A stretch of DNA of 64,000 nucleotides from Brachypterus glaber (lineage: Eukaryota > Arthropoda > Insecta > Coleoptera > Kateretidae): assembly GCA_958510825.1 (NCBI GenBank), contig OY294044.1, positions 74,942,895 through 75,006,894 of the forward strand, given 5' to 3'. The notes beneath the pieces were generated by a model. It saw only the letters and a program-made list of their open reading frames with translations. It made no database searches and was not told the DNA's origin. Below are positions 44,109 through 54,642 of the stretch, one piece after another. How positions within the stretch are numbered: position 1 is the first letter of the stretch; each line of letters starts with the position of its first letter. The position numbers and the translations under genes are program-made.

Positions 44109-44659
44109 AGGAAATTGTAATGTTTAGCTTTTCGATTTTTGGGGAATAGGGCTTTGGATCTGACTAAAATTGTTATCTAATTTGCTGTGACGTTTCGACG
44201 ATGGATTTTCGTCGTTTTCGAACAGAGAATTAAAGCCAAAGATTAGTCATTGTCACTAACAGTAAACACTCACATAAACAAAACATTATTTAAACAAATA
44301 AATAACAGTTAAAAAATAAAATCAAGACAGTGTACTTTACTATACGCAGCAACTGAACCTACTAGCTGTAGCTAGCTAGTAGGTTCAGTTGCTGCGTATA
44401 GTAAAGTACACTGTCTTGATTTTATTTTTTAACTGTTATTTATTTGTTTAAATAATGTTTTGTTTATGTGAGTGTTTACTGTTAGTGACAATGACTAATC
44501 TTTGGCTTTAATTCTCTGTTCGAAAACGACGAAAATCCATCGTCGAAACGTCACAGCAAATTAGATAACAATTTTAGTCAGATCCAAAGCCCTATTCCCC
44601 AAAAATCGAAAAGCTAAATATACAAATCGGGCAAAAACTTTCAAAGGAAATTGTAATGT
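44109..44659. mobile_element. Perfect hairpin: 244-nt identical arms, 6-nt spacer, 15-bp target-site duplication
   Basis: Left arm 44124-44367 and right arm 44374-44617 are exact reverse complements by eye over their full length. A 27-nt unpaired tail follows (44618-44644). The direct repeat AGGAAATTGTAATGT flanks the unit at 44109-44123 and 44645-44659. No ORF. The arm contains GTGACGTTTCGACGATGG. Zero divergence between arms indicates very recent origin or strong gene conversion. Transcription through it would give a 244-bp double-stranded RNA. Confidence 0.9.
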
Positions 44660-45489
44660 ATTGATATAGGACAGTCCTAATATGCTTATTCCACTGCTAA
44701 ATTTAAATTTTAAAGTAATTTAACATTTGTTTTATGTGTTCTGCGACATTTTTAATAGATCATTATGTTTTTATTACAATCTTTAATGACTGTTGTTAAA
44801 ATAAATCTAGAAAATTAGAATAGCAAAATTAAGAGAGCCTTTGACTGGTACCATGGTAAGGGCTTATTCGCAGGCTTGATAACAAACGTATAATATTTAA
44901 TTACATAATTTGAATATATTCGTCCTCTTCTTCTTTTATCGTCTATTAACCAATCTTATGCGCTTATGTATTAGGATAGCCAATTGATCATATGCCGTAT
45001 GCAAATTATATCAATATGGTATTATGCGTTATGTGTGCTTATTTAAGCTTGTGGATAAGCTTTAATCTGGCTGTATAAGTACATGTATAATTATAAATAT
45101 AAAATTAGTGAGTATAACATATTAAAGCTAAGAACTACCGAGATAGCTGACAAATTTCCACTAAAAACAACCGATTGGAGTCCTGTGACTAAAGATTCAA
45201 GGTCTTGATGCTGTATTCTCATTATTACCTTTAAAATGCCATATTCCTTTTTTATTGGGACCTAGATATCTGGAAAATTACCATGAGTCATAGTCTATAT
45301 CAGAAAAACTTGACTTTTGGAAGAACAATAAAAATATGTTGGTACCATGGGCTCAAGTTTGTTTTGGTTTTTTGTTGTTTGGTGTTTTTTTTTTTAATGA
45401 GGGGGCCTTGGTTTACGTTAATGTTAGTTTGGCATGTGGTTGGTGTTTTTTTTTTTGTAAAAAAATGGTTTTTATTTAAAATTATATAT

Positions 45490-45590
45490 TGAAAAACGGT
45501 CAGCGCGTGCGCATGCGCAGTTTATCAAGACGCGGCATAAAGAGCTGCACATTTATGTTGAGGAGCGCTTATAAGCGCTCCTCAACTTAT
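45490..45590. promoter_or_regulatory. GC-rich patch with NRF1-like palindrome and a 30-nt perfect palindrome
   Basis: GTGCGCATGCGCAG (near 45507) matches the NRF1 consensus. GTTGAGGAGCGCTTA joined to its complement at 45557-45586 is a perfect 30-nt palindrome. Function is unproven; it may be a small MITE. Confidence 0.35.
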
Positions 45591-46470
45591 CTGATACAGA
45601 ACCGTCTTAATATGTTTATTCTACTGCACAACTTATATTTTAATAGTTGTTTTAGGTATTCTGCGACATTTTGTATATATCATAGAGTTTTTATTACAAT
45701 TTTTATCGACTGTTGTTAAAATAAATCTAAAAAATTAGCATAGGAAAATCAGACGAACCTTTGACTGAAACGTGTACTGTATAATTATAATTATAACTCA
45801 ACATGAATAGTCCTGAAACTGTTTTTGACAGACACACTCTCGATAAACATGTCTACCAATAAATATACTATTATACTCTCCTCTTATTATTAAACTTTAG
45901 ATAAATAGCTAAGAACTACCCAGATAACTGACAATTTTCCACTCAAAACAACCGTATGGAGTTCGATGAAGGTTCAAGGTCTTGATGAAGATTCAAGGTC
46001 TTTATGCTGTTTTCTCACTATTTCATTTTTTTATTGGGACCTAGATGTCTGGCAAATAACCATAACCAGAACTATAAAAATATATTGGTCACAATTCAGT
46101 CCGGTAAAACTTACTCCTTTGATATAGAATCATCTCGAGAATCATCTTAATATGCTTATTCTACCGCACAATTTATATTCTCAAGTAATTTAATAGTTGT
46201 TTTAAGTTTTCCGTAGCATTTTTAATATATCATAGGTTTTTATTGCAATTTTTATTGACAGTTGTTAAAATAAAACTACAAAATTAGCATAATAAAATCA
46301 AACGAGCCTTCAGCAGCTGGTAAATAGATTGTTTAATTCAACGGGAATAGTCCTGCAACTGTTCTTGACAGACAAACTCTCAATAAACATGTCTACCATT
46401 TTTTATTATTTCATTACTCTCTTCTAATCATTATACTTTAGAGAATTAGATAATAGTAATTATATACCAA

Positions 46471-47925
46471 GGTAGAGAAGACTTTTTTTATAGCCGAGCG
46501 TATTAAATCCCGAGCTGCGTAGCACTGCGCAGCAAGGGATTTAAGAGTGCGAGGCTATAATAGTCTTCTCTACCGTGGTTTATATATTAGTTTTTCACTA
46601 CTAGCAATATTTAATTATTTGTATTCAAATAATCAAATAAATTATTAATAGAAATGATATTTCTTAAAATTTTAATAAAAATCAAGTAGCCAAGATGAAT
46701 GACATTTGCTCAAATAAATACTTTGGACTGACGTTTAAAAATTTAGTTTTTTTTATTTTTTTTTGTTTTTCATAATATTTAGCTAATTATTGCTTGTATT
46801 AATTGGTAATAATTATAATTAATTATATTTATTAAATAGAAAGTTATTTAAAGAAATTTTCTCGGGTTTAATTAGTAAAACTTGTACAAAGAACTAAAAA
46901 ATCTAAAGTGACAGAAATCAATTGTTTATAAAATTTACTCCTACTAGGAGAGAAACGATTATTATTGCTATAGGTGAAGAAAATTGATATCACAGTCTGA
47001 AAACATACCATTATCATGTTTTTACAATGTGAAATCAATTTTCTTCACCTATAGCAATAATAATTTTTTCTCCTTTAGTAGGAGTAAATTTTATAAACAA
47101 TTGATTTCTACCACTTTAGATGTTTCAGTACTTTGTGCAATTTTTACTAATTAAACCCAAGAAAATAGCTTAAAATAACTTTTTATTTATTACATATAAT
47201 TAATTATAATTATTACCTGTTAATAAAATTAATAATTAGCTTAATATCATGAAAAAAATTTAAAAAAAAACTAAATTTTTAAATATCAGTTGAAAGGATT
47301 TATTTGAGCAAATGATCAAATGGTCAAGACAATCAAATTGTTATGAAAATTTCAAGAAATATAATTTCTGTTAATAACACAGGTTTACAAAAAAAAAATC
47401 AGGACTATTTGACCGGACCATGGTATTCCTAGGTATTTTGGCGCCCTGAATCAGATCCCGCGGTCAGTTTTGCCCCATCACGTCAGAAAAACGATATTTC
47501 AAGGTCATTTGAGGTCAAAATGGTGATTTTTGGGAGCGGCCCCGGGACAACATCTCAAGCGACCTGTTAACTTCACGGGTAACTGTGTAGGTCTTGAATA
47601 CTTTCTGAACGTTGAGATTGAAATCTCGTTTTCCTGACGTGATGGGGCAAAACTGACACCGGGATGTGATTTAGGGCGCCAAAATACCTAGGAATACCAT
47701 GGTCCGGTCAAATAGTCCTGACTTTTTTTTGTAAACCTGTGTAATTTACTTTATTATTTGAATAAATAAAAATAGTTAAATAGTGCTAGTAGTGAAAAAA
47801 CTAATATATAAACTACGGTAGAGAAGACTATTATTGACTCGCACTCTTAAATCCCTCGCTGCTACACAGCTCGGGATTTAATACGCTCGGCTATAAAAAA
47901 ATTCTTCTCTGCCTTGGTATATAAT
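46471..47925. mobile_element. 1.45-kb fold-back interrupted by a PIF-like MITE
   Basis: The left ACCAAGGTAGAGAAGAC is mirrored by the right TTCTTCTCTGCCTTGGT. Successive blocks (TATAGCCGAGCGTATTAAAT, GATTTAAGAGTGCGAG, TATATTAGTTTTTCACTACT) pair along the arms to a centre near 46999-47020. The right arm carries an extra 364-bp MITE. The element sits between blocks A and B of an array monomer. Confidence 0.85.
47378..47741. mobile_element. PIF/Harbinger-type MITE, TAA duplication proven by the sister arm
   Basis: Roughly 75-bp inverted ends starting CACAGGTTTACAAAAAAA with CTATTTGACCGGACCATGG inside. It is flanked by TAA at 47375-47377 and 47742-47744. The left arm of the host fold-back (about 46630-46657) retains the empty TTAATAATTTA. 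Three-base TAA/TTA duplications are typical of PIF/Harbinger. Confidence 0.85.
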
Positions 47926-48712
47926 TATTATTATTAGATAATTGTCCGATTTGTTCACTGAAAACAACCCACAGAGCTCTGTCTCCCACAGATGTGAGGT
48001 CTTGTCGCTGTGTTCAATTTATTTCTTTGATTTACTAAACTTTTGTGTTCTTGGAACCTAGATGTCTGGCAAATAACTATGAATTATAGTCTGTAATAAA
48101 AAAACTTGATTATTGGAAGATCTATAAACATGTTCATTCAAGTAAAATTTACTCCACTGATAAATAACAGTCCATTGCCCAATGTACATTTAGTTAACAA
48201 ATCAGCAATTATGCCTAAACACTATCTAGATAACTGTTAAATTTTTCCACTAAAAATAACCGTATAGATCCCTATGGCTTAAGATTCAATCTCTCTCCGC
48301 TGTGTTTAATTTATTTTCTTTGATTATAAGTATTCCTGTTTTTTTGAAACATTCTATAAACATGTTCATTCAAGTAAAATTTATTCCACTGATATATAAC
48401 AGTCCATTGACCAATTTACATTTAGTTAACAAAACAGCAATTATGCCTAAACACTAGCTAGATAACTGTTAAGTTTTTCCACTAAAAATAACCGTATGGA
48501 TCCCTATGTATTAAGATTCAATCTCTCTCCGCTGTGTTTAATTTATTTTCTTTGATTATAAGTATTCCTGTTTTTTTGAAACCAGATGTCTGGCAATAAT
48601 CCATGAATCATAGTTTTTAATAAAAAAAATCTTGATTTTTGGAAAATCTATAGAAATCTGTTAATCTCTATTTAATATATGGAGTAAAATTTACTCTTTA
48701 GATATATCTGTC

Positions 48713-49404
48713 CATAGACAAAATAAACAAATAGATTGATTTTTGACCGTCTGCGCATACTTCTGCGTCCCGACTAAATGCGTCCTCCATTTTGATTCCA
48801 ATTGTCCAACATAAAGTAAAAAAATATATATTTTATGTTGGTAACACTGTGTTGTGTTAGATAGGAATATTTTCTTTGTTAGAGATGTGTCTTTTCATTT
48901 CACTTCAGTAGTCAGTAAAAGTTTCTTTTTGTCGTTGTTTTGTTGCAACAGTTTGTTATATATGTAAAAACTTAATCAATATGTTATACTACACAGATAT
49001 TTATTTATTTTTACCAGTAATTTAAATATAAAAATATAATTCTTCGCACACACCTCTAACATATTCATGCAACAGGTTAACATAACCTAATATATGTATG
49101 TTTTGAGTTTGTTTTTGAGGTTTTTCTGTTATTTTTTCTACGCGTTTGGTGTTTTGTGCTAGAAGGGTGAACATTTTATTTTATTATAGACTATATATTG
49201 AATTTTTAAAGTTTCTGTGTTTTTTGTATATTTTATAGTGCTTTTTCAAAGAACTAGTAAAGTCTTTGCAATGACGTGTTTTATAAAAAGTTGTAGAAAC
49301 TTAAAACGACTGCTACCTGCAGACAGCAGTACTATATTTTTTAGAGGACTCGTAAATTTGTATATAACCTTGAGATGACAGCTCATCTATGTTCTTTGTC
49401 TATG
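48713..49404. mobile_element. P-element-like non-autonomous transposon with THAP remnant
   Basis: Ends CATAGACAAAATAAACAAAT and CATAGACAAAGAACATAGAT (right end, complemented) are inverted repeats beginning CA and ending TG. TATCTGTC is duplicated at 48705-48712 and 49405-49412. An 8-bp duplication plus CA...TG termini and a THAP-like first exon inside point to the P superfamily. Most of the transposase is missing. Confidence 0.75.
49271..49378 (+). pseudogene. THAP-domain N-terminus remnant
   Basis: ATG at 49271 reads MTCFIKSCRNLKRLLPADSS then TIFFRGL, with GTAAAT directly after GGACTC as a possible donor. The Met-x-Cys-x4-Cys start and following FF.R resemble the first exon of THAP domains, which bind DNA through a C2CH zinc site. 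The rest of the domain and any transposase are absent. A 35-codon match is suggestive only, but it fits the P-like ends around it. Confidence 0.45.
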
Positions 49405-49671
49405 TATCTGTCCCATATCGATATGGGACAGTTCTAATATAGACTTATTCTATTACCTGATATGAATTTTAAAGTAAACTTTTGAGTTTTCCGCGAACGT
49501 TTTAATAGATCATTAGATTTTTATTACAAATTTAATGGCTAAAGCTAGAAAATTAGTAGGTACAATAAATCACACAACCCCTAATTGGTAAGTGGACTGT
49601 TCAACAGGATTAGATCTGTAAATGTTTTTGACAAACACACTCCCGATAAACATTTCTACAAGTTTGCTGGG

Positions 49672-49862
49672 AGTATAGCCAAGCCTTTTCACATAATAAA
49701 TAATTGAAATTTGGCGTGAGCGAGACACTCCCTATAAACTGTTCGAAAGTCAGTTAAAGCGGGTGATTCTCTCTACTACTAGCCCACACAAGTCCTGGAC
49801 TTGGGGGATGTTTAATTAAGTAGAATAGTACGGGGTTAAACACACGTGTAATGTAATGTAAT
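49672..49862 (+). mobile_element. tRNA-derived SINE family S2, copy 3, 5'-truncated
   Basis: Plus orientation: GAAATTTGGCGTGAGCGAGA, GAAAGTCAGTTAAAGCGGGT, CACAAGTCCTGGACTTGGGG, GTAGAATAGTACGGGGTTAA, and a GTAATGTAATGTAATT tail. The tRNA-like head is missing. It resolves the S2 family 3' end. Confidence 0.85.
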
Positions 49863-49889
49863 TTATACCTATTTTTTAAATGACTTCAA

Positions 49890-50267
49890 TTATTTTTTAT
49901 ATCTTATAAAATTATTAATTGTTTTTATTTTAACTGGTAGCATATTATACAGTTTTGGGCCATAAAAGAATAAGGATCTTTGTGTTCCAGCTTTTCTATA
50001 TAACGGAATGGTAAGACAACTTTCTGTATTTTTTTTGTTTTTAAAATGAAGGGAGACTGGGAAGTCAATTATATTCTGACGTGTCCACAATAAGGCATGA
50101 AATATAAAAAGTTGTCTTACTGTAGGAATATTACTCTCTTTAAATAAAAGTTCACTTGAATAACCGCGGTTTTTTTTAGATAAGATTGCCTTTATTAATG
50201 TTATACATGTGCAAAACGTCAGTGAGAAGGGGTGTAGCTCTCTTAGCCTAATAGTCTTAATGCTCAT
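49890..50267 (-). pseudogene. Non-LTR retrotransposon extreme C-terminal fragment
   Basis: The minus strand is open for about 125 codons: LHPFSLTFCTCITLIKAILS, then VRQLFIFHALLWTRQNI, and ending RKAGTQRSLFFYGPKLYNML PVKIK. This matches the tail of Jockey-like polyproteins, which end in a QRSLFYYGPKLWNxLP-like motif. No catalytic residues are present. Confidence 0.7.
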
Positions 50268-50369
50268 TTACAGACCAACCTTTAAAAAACTTTTTTTGTA
50301 TGTAGCCACCCGTTAAATGTACCTCTGTAAAACACCCCGTATAATTTATTTTATAATGTATCGCACCCG

Positions 50370-50614
50370 TTATGGAACAGTGTCATAACACAAAATTTTA
50401 AAAAAGGTGTTTAGTGTATTATTAATGCTCTTACTGAGATCTACCGATCTGTATAACTGGTATATTGCATCTAACTAGCATAGTTATAGCATAGTTATAT
50501 GTAATATACCAGTTATACAGATCGGTAGATATCAATGAGAGCAGTAATAATACACTACACACCTTTTTCAAAATTTTGTGTTATGACACTCTTCCATAAC
50601 AGGTTCGATGACAT
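50370..50614. mobile_element. 245-bp palindromic MITE
   Basis: GTTATGGAACAGTGTCATAA pairs with TTATGACACTCTTCCATAAC, and pairing continues through ATACCAGTTATACAGATCGG to a centre near 50490. It directly abuts the next fold-back. Confidence 0.8.
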
Positions 50615-51505
50615 TAGGGGGGTCCAATTTTTTTTTTTATTTACATAATCTTTTATGTGTCGTGGGTAGAACGCCCTTAGAGTAAAAATTTATAGAGACA
50701 ACCCTAAGGGGTACTTTTAGGGCCCTAAAAACCCTAAAATCACGCAAACCAGCCCTAGTTTTGTAATTTTATAAAATTAATAAACCTTGATATTTATATT
50801 TTTTCTTTTTCAGTATCAAAATAAGCCTGTTAATTCTTAGCCCGATCAAAAGTTTCTAACCCGTGCCAACAAGGTCCCGAAATTGCCCCTAAATTCCGAA
50901 AAAGTGCACGAATGTTAAATAAAAAGTTTTTATGGCACATTTTTTTTCTTCGTAAACCTATTTTAGTTATTTTAAAATATTATGTTAATCTACGCAACTA
51001 GTGTGGGGCCTATGCGCCATTACATTTTAACACAAATCGCATTAAAATGTTGATGTTAAATGGTGCTTAGACCCCATACTATTTGCGTAGATTATCGCAA
51101 TATGTATTTTAAAATAACTAAAATAGATTTATGTAGAAAAAAAATATGACATAAACTTTTTTATTTAATATTTATAATTTGTCAGTAGCACAAATTAATA
51201 GAAAATGCACTTTTTCGGAATTTAGGGTCAATTTCGGGGCCTTGTTGGCACGAGTTAGAAACGTTTAATCAGACTGAGACTGTGCAGGCTTATTTTTTTA
51301 CTCAAGAAGAAAAAATATAGATATCAAGGCTTTTAAATTTTATAAAATTACAAATAATAGGGCTGGTTTTATCGATATCTGCATGATCTTAGTGTTTTAA
51401 GTGCTCTAAAAGTACCACTTAGGGTTGTCCATGTAAATTTTTACTCTAAGAGCGTTCTGACCACGACAAATAAAAAAGATTAAGTAAATAAAAAAATTGT
51501 TGGAC
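50615..51505. mobile_element. 890-bp fold-back
   Basis: GGTCCAATTTTTTTTTTTAT is mirrored at 51495. Inner pairs include GGGTACTTTTAGGGC, CCCGTGCCAACAAGGTCCCG and ATCTACGCAACTAGTGTGGG. Arms are about 400 bp and moderately diverged. Confidence 0.8.
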
Positions 51506-51779
51506 CACCACCACTTAATATGACATCCTAATTTAAAGTGCACAAATTTTAATAGATCATTATGTTTTTATTACCATCTTTAATGAATTTTGTTAAAATA
51601 AAGCTAGATAATTAGTACAATAAAACACACGAGCTTTTAGTTTGGCAAGCGGACAGTATAATTTAACAGAAATATTTTAACAACCCGTTTTGATAGGCAC
51701 AATCGCTATAAACATGTCTAACAATTTATTTTTTAATTACTGTCCCCTAATCATTAAAACTTTGTATAAATTACACAGG

Positions 51780-52535
51780 CCCACAAAAAAATAAAAGTGG
51801 TCTGCGCCATGGATAGGGCATGATATTCTGATGTATTTTCGCCCGCTGAGACCTAATATGAACTCAATTTAGCCGCTACACATCTGGATTTTTCTCTACA
51901 GCCGCACTATGCTACCAAACGGGAAAAAAGTGACCAAAATTATTTTATTGTGTATTTCAATTTTAAATTATTATTAAGACATAAAAAATGTGTTCTTTAA
52001 TTTTTTAATGTTTTTCATTAAAGAATTTAGAGTAAAGAGAAAAAAAAACGGGAGAAAACCAAAATCTCGACAAAAATTATTTTATTGTGTCTTTCAACTT
52101 TAAATCATTAGTAAGACAAAAAATATATATTTTTGAATTGTTTAATATTTTCCATTAAAGAATTATTATTATTATTATTATTAAAATATTGAAAAAAAAA
52201 ATAAAAAACATATTTTTGTTTTCCCATTTTGAAAATTTTCAAAATTTTGGAAAGCCTTGTATTCGTGCAAAAATTTTCAATTTTTTTTGCGTATTTTTGC
52301 GTTTTATTGCGTTTTATGCCGATAAAGCTCTTTTACTGGGCAGAGTATTTAACATGTAATTTTTATTTATTTTTTAATGTGATGTCCTTGTGTTATGTAT
52401 TTCTTCATTATAAACTGCTGTCAGCCTGTAAGCTTGCCCTGACAAGTAACTAAATCTAAATTAAAAGTTTAAACCTAACCTCAAATTTAAGGCCCCACTA
52501 AATACTTAAATAACGAAATTACTTACTTTCAGGGC
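51780..52535. repeat. AT-rich spacer with a roughly 136-bp-offset direct repeat and ATT microsatellite
   Basis: AAAATTATTTTATTGTGT recurs at about 51937 and 52073 with shared downstream sequence. ATT units lie at 52161-52181. The CCCATTTTGAAAATTTTCAA...GGAAAGCCTTGTA segment (52220) is repeated at 53283. Confidence 0.55.
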
Positions 52536-52540
52536 TGGCC

Positions 52541-52570
52541 CTGATGATGTCTCTGGACTAAGAGACGAAA
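52541..52570 (+). ncRNA. Hammerhead-ribozyme-like motif (incomplete)
   Basis: CTGATGA (52541-52547), then a 6-bp stem GTCTCT/AGAGAC with loop GGACTA, then GAAA (52567-52570), reproduces the order of the hammerhead core. However one extra U separates CTGATGA from the stem, and no convincing stem I/III partners or cleavage site were found. It may be a coincidental or degenerate repeat motif. Confidence 0.2.
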
Positions 52571-53431
52571 GCGCTTGGCTACTTATCTTTATAAAATATA
52601 CCGATATACAAAATTCAAACTCATTCTTTTTAATTAGTAAGATCAAAGTAATGATTACTTAGGTAAGAAAATTCTTTAAAAAATAATTTTTTAAATTTAG
52701 GTTTCTGCGAGCCCCTTGTAAATTTACAAAATAAATTTATAATAGGTGTATTTGTTAGCTTCCATTAAAATCTTAAAAGATTTTAATGGCTAAAGCTTTT
52801 AAAAAAATATTTCCTCTATTTGTTTCCAATGAATAACTCTAAAAATAAGCTAAAACTAATTAGCATAATAGCTTTTGCATTGTTTCTATCATTTCCTTTG
52901 ATTCACTATATTCCTGTTTCATCGGAACCTAGTTGTCTGGTAAATAACTATGAATCATATTCCAAATACAAAAACTTAATTTTATAGGTACACATTTTTA
53001 AAGGATTTATAAAAAAATGTGGATATTACTTTAATCCTTTGAACCCTGGTAAGATAATTAAATTGAATTTGCAAGTTTTAATATATTTTAATTTTTATTT
53101 ATGTGCCCTACAATATTTTTTATAGATCATTTCGGTTTTGTTACCATTTTTAATAGCTGTTATAAAAAAAGTAACAATCCGTAAAGATATGTAACGCTGT
53201 GCATTTAATTTTCACAAATACTTAAAATAAATAAATAAAAATTAAAAAAAACAACATAAAAAAAGTTTTCAACAATTGCTTTCCCATTTTGAAAAATTTC
53301 AAAATTTCGGAAAGCCTTGTAAAATTTTGTTTGCGAATTTTTGCGTTCCAAATCCAAAACTAGGTTAGCGTACTCGGTAATATTACTTTTATTTTTAGAA
53401 CCCTAAATACTTACATGGAGTGTATGTATAG

Positions 53432-53467
53432 TATATTCTATAACGAGTATGGAATAGAAAATATTCC
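53432..53467. mobile_element. MITE family M3, copy truncated by the assembly gap
   Basis: TATAACGAGTATGGAATAGA and AATATTCC match the left end of 43348-43480; the rest is lost in Ns. Confidence 0.7.
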
Positions 53468-53667
53468 NNNNNNNNNNNNNNNNNNNNNNNNNNNNNNNNN
53501 NNNNNNNNNNNNNNNNNNNNNNNNNNNNNNNNNNNNNNNNNNNNNNNNNNNNNNNNNNNNNNNNNNNNNNNNNNNNNNNNNNNNNNNNNNNNNNNNNNNN
53601 NNNNNNNNNNNNNNNNNNNNNNNNNNNNNNNNNNNNNNNNNNNNNNNNNNNNNNNNNNNNNNNNNNN
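53468..53667. other. Assembly gap, 200 N
   Basis: Unsequenced. It starts within a palindromic MITE and ends at a fold-back arm, structures that commonly stop assembly. ORFs spanning it are artefacts. Confidence 1.
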
Positions 53668-54268
53668 CCTCTTAAAATGTGGGCAGGGGAGCATGGGGCA
53701 ACATTTTTTTAAATGGAAAGGTGGGTCGTGTGATACATCATTTTAAAGCTTATACAATTCTCCATTTAACTGTAATTTTTTTATTTTTTTTAAACATTTT
53801 TTTTTGGGTTTAAAATAGGGTTGAAAATGGGTATTTTTGTCAAAATTTCTCTAAAAAATCCAAACAATTTTTTAAAAATGCCTAATTTTATAATGAAAAA
53901 AAGTAAATTATACTTTTAAACTAATTTTAGTTGACATGAATAAAAATTAACAAAAAAAAAAACTTAAAAATTTATTTTTTTAGCACAAAAAACTGAAAAA
54001 TCAAAACCTTAAAAAACATGCTTAAATTTTTTAAAAATGTATGGTTATATAGAGAATTTTAAAGGCTTTAAAATGATGTATCATACGACCCCTCTTTTTA
54101 TTAAAAAAAAACCCATGCCCCCCTGCTCACATTTTAAGAGATAAAAGTATCAAATATATGCTTAAAGATAGATTAAGTTGTCTTATTTAAAAGTTCTAAA
54201 TTTGAAATCGATATCTCAACTCGTTCAAAAGTTAAGAGGGGGGGGTGACTTTTGGACCGCACTGTATA
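53668..54268. mobile_element. Fold-back element family F3, left end lost in the gap
   Basis: CTCTTAAAATGTG...TGGGGC pairs with ATGCCCCCCTGCTCACATTT near 54112. ATGATGTATCATACGACCCC pairs with GTGGGTCGTGTGATACATCA. The right end (GATATCTCAACTCGTTCAAA ... GACCGCACTGTATA) has no visible left partner because of the Ns. Related to 40462-41157 and to sequence at 36050-36295. Confidence 0.75.
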
Positions 54269-54642
54269 ATGAAATTGGTTACAAATTGAAAAAATAATTA
54301 TTATTATTGAAAAAATAGTAAAAATCACAAAAAAGGATTAGAAAAATCGAGTTATTTTGGGATTTTTTTTCGGATACTTAAAGTATACGTAGGACCTTCA
54401 AAATTGGCACAAGAAAACTTTATGGTGTGCTAAATCATCACACCAAATTTCATCAAAATCGGTCTGATAGTTTTTGCACAATAATTTTGCAATCCGGATT
54501 AAAAAAAAAATGCTAATTTTCAAAATCATACAAAATTGAACATAAAGCCCTTAGATACTTGAAAATTTAAACACGTATAGAAGAGAGCTTAAACTTTTAA
54601 ATGATGTTTGAAAAATTAAAATCCGTTAATTAGGATAGCCTA

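Larger units (their letters stand above)
38635..53200. repeat. Diverged array of a roughly 0.7-kb monomer, broken up by insertions
   Basis: Four sequence blocks recur in fixed order D-A-B-C. A (TCTCGATAAACATGTCTACC) is near 38640, 39389, 45775, 46311, 49590, 51640. B (AACAACCGTATGGAGTCCTG, AAGGTCTTGATGCTGTGTTC) is near 38818, 42250/43190, 45130, 45910, 47940, 48225, 48460, 52865. C (CCTAGATGTCTGGCAAATAA) is near 39070, 43240, 45260, 46040, 48050, 48580, 52918. D (AATAGATCATTATGTTTTTA, CTGTTGTTAAAATAAATCTA) is near 39205, 44655, 45595, 46135, 49430, 51535, 53085. A to A spacing at 38640/39389 is 749 bp. Copies are diverged and often partial. No ORF is conserved between copies, so this is a non-coding tandem or satellite-like repeat, not a gene family. 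Confidence 0.75.

Noticed and set aside
44124..44644. Assembly fold-back artefact as explanation for the perfect palindrome
   Set aside because: An artefactual chimera would not create a 15-bp direct repeat outside the arms plus a unique unpaired tail; still worth validating by long reads.
45283..45492. 69-codon plus-strand ORF rich in Phe, Leu and Val
   Set aside because: It comes from a T/G-rich tract after array block C; composition, not homology, makes it look membrane-like.
53395..53694. ORFs crossing the gap on both strands
   Set aside because: They consist mostly of N; no coding evidence.
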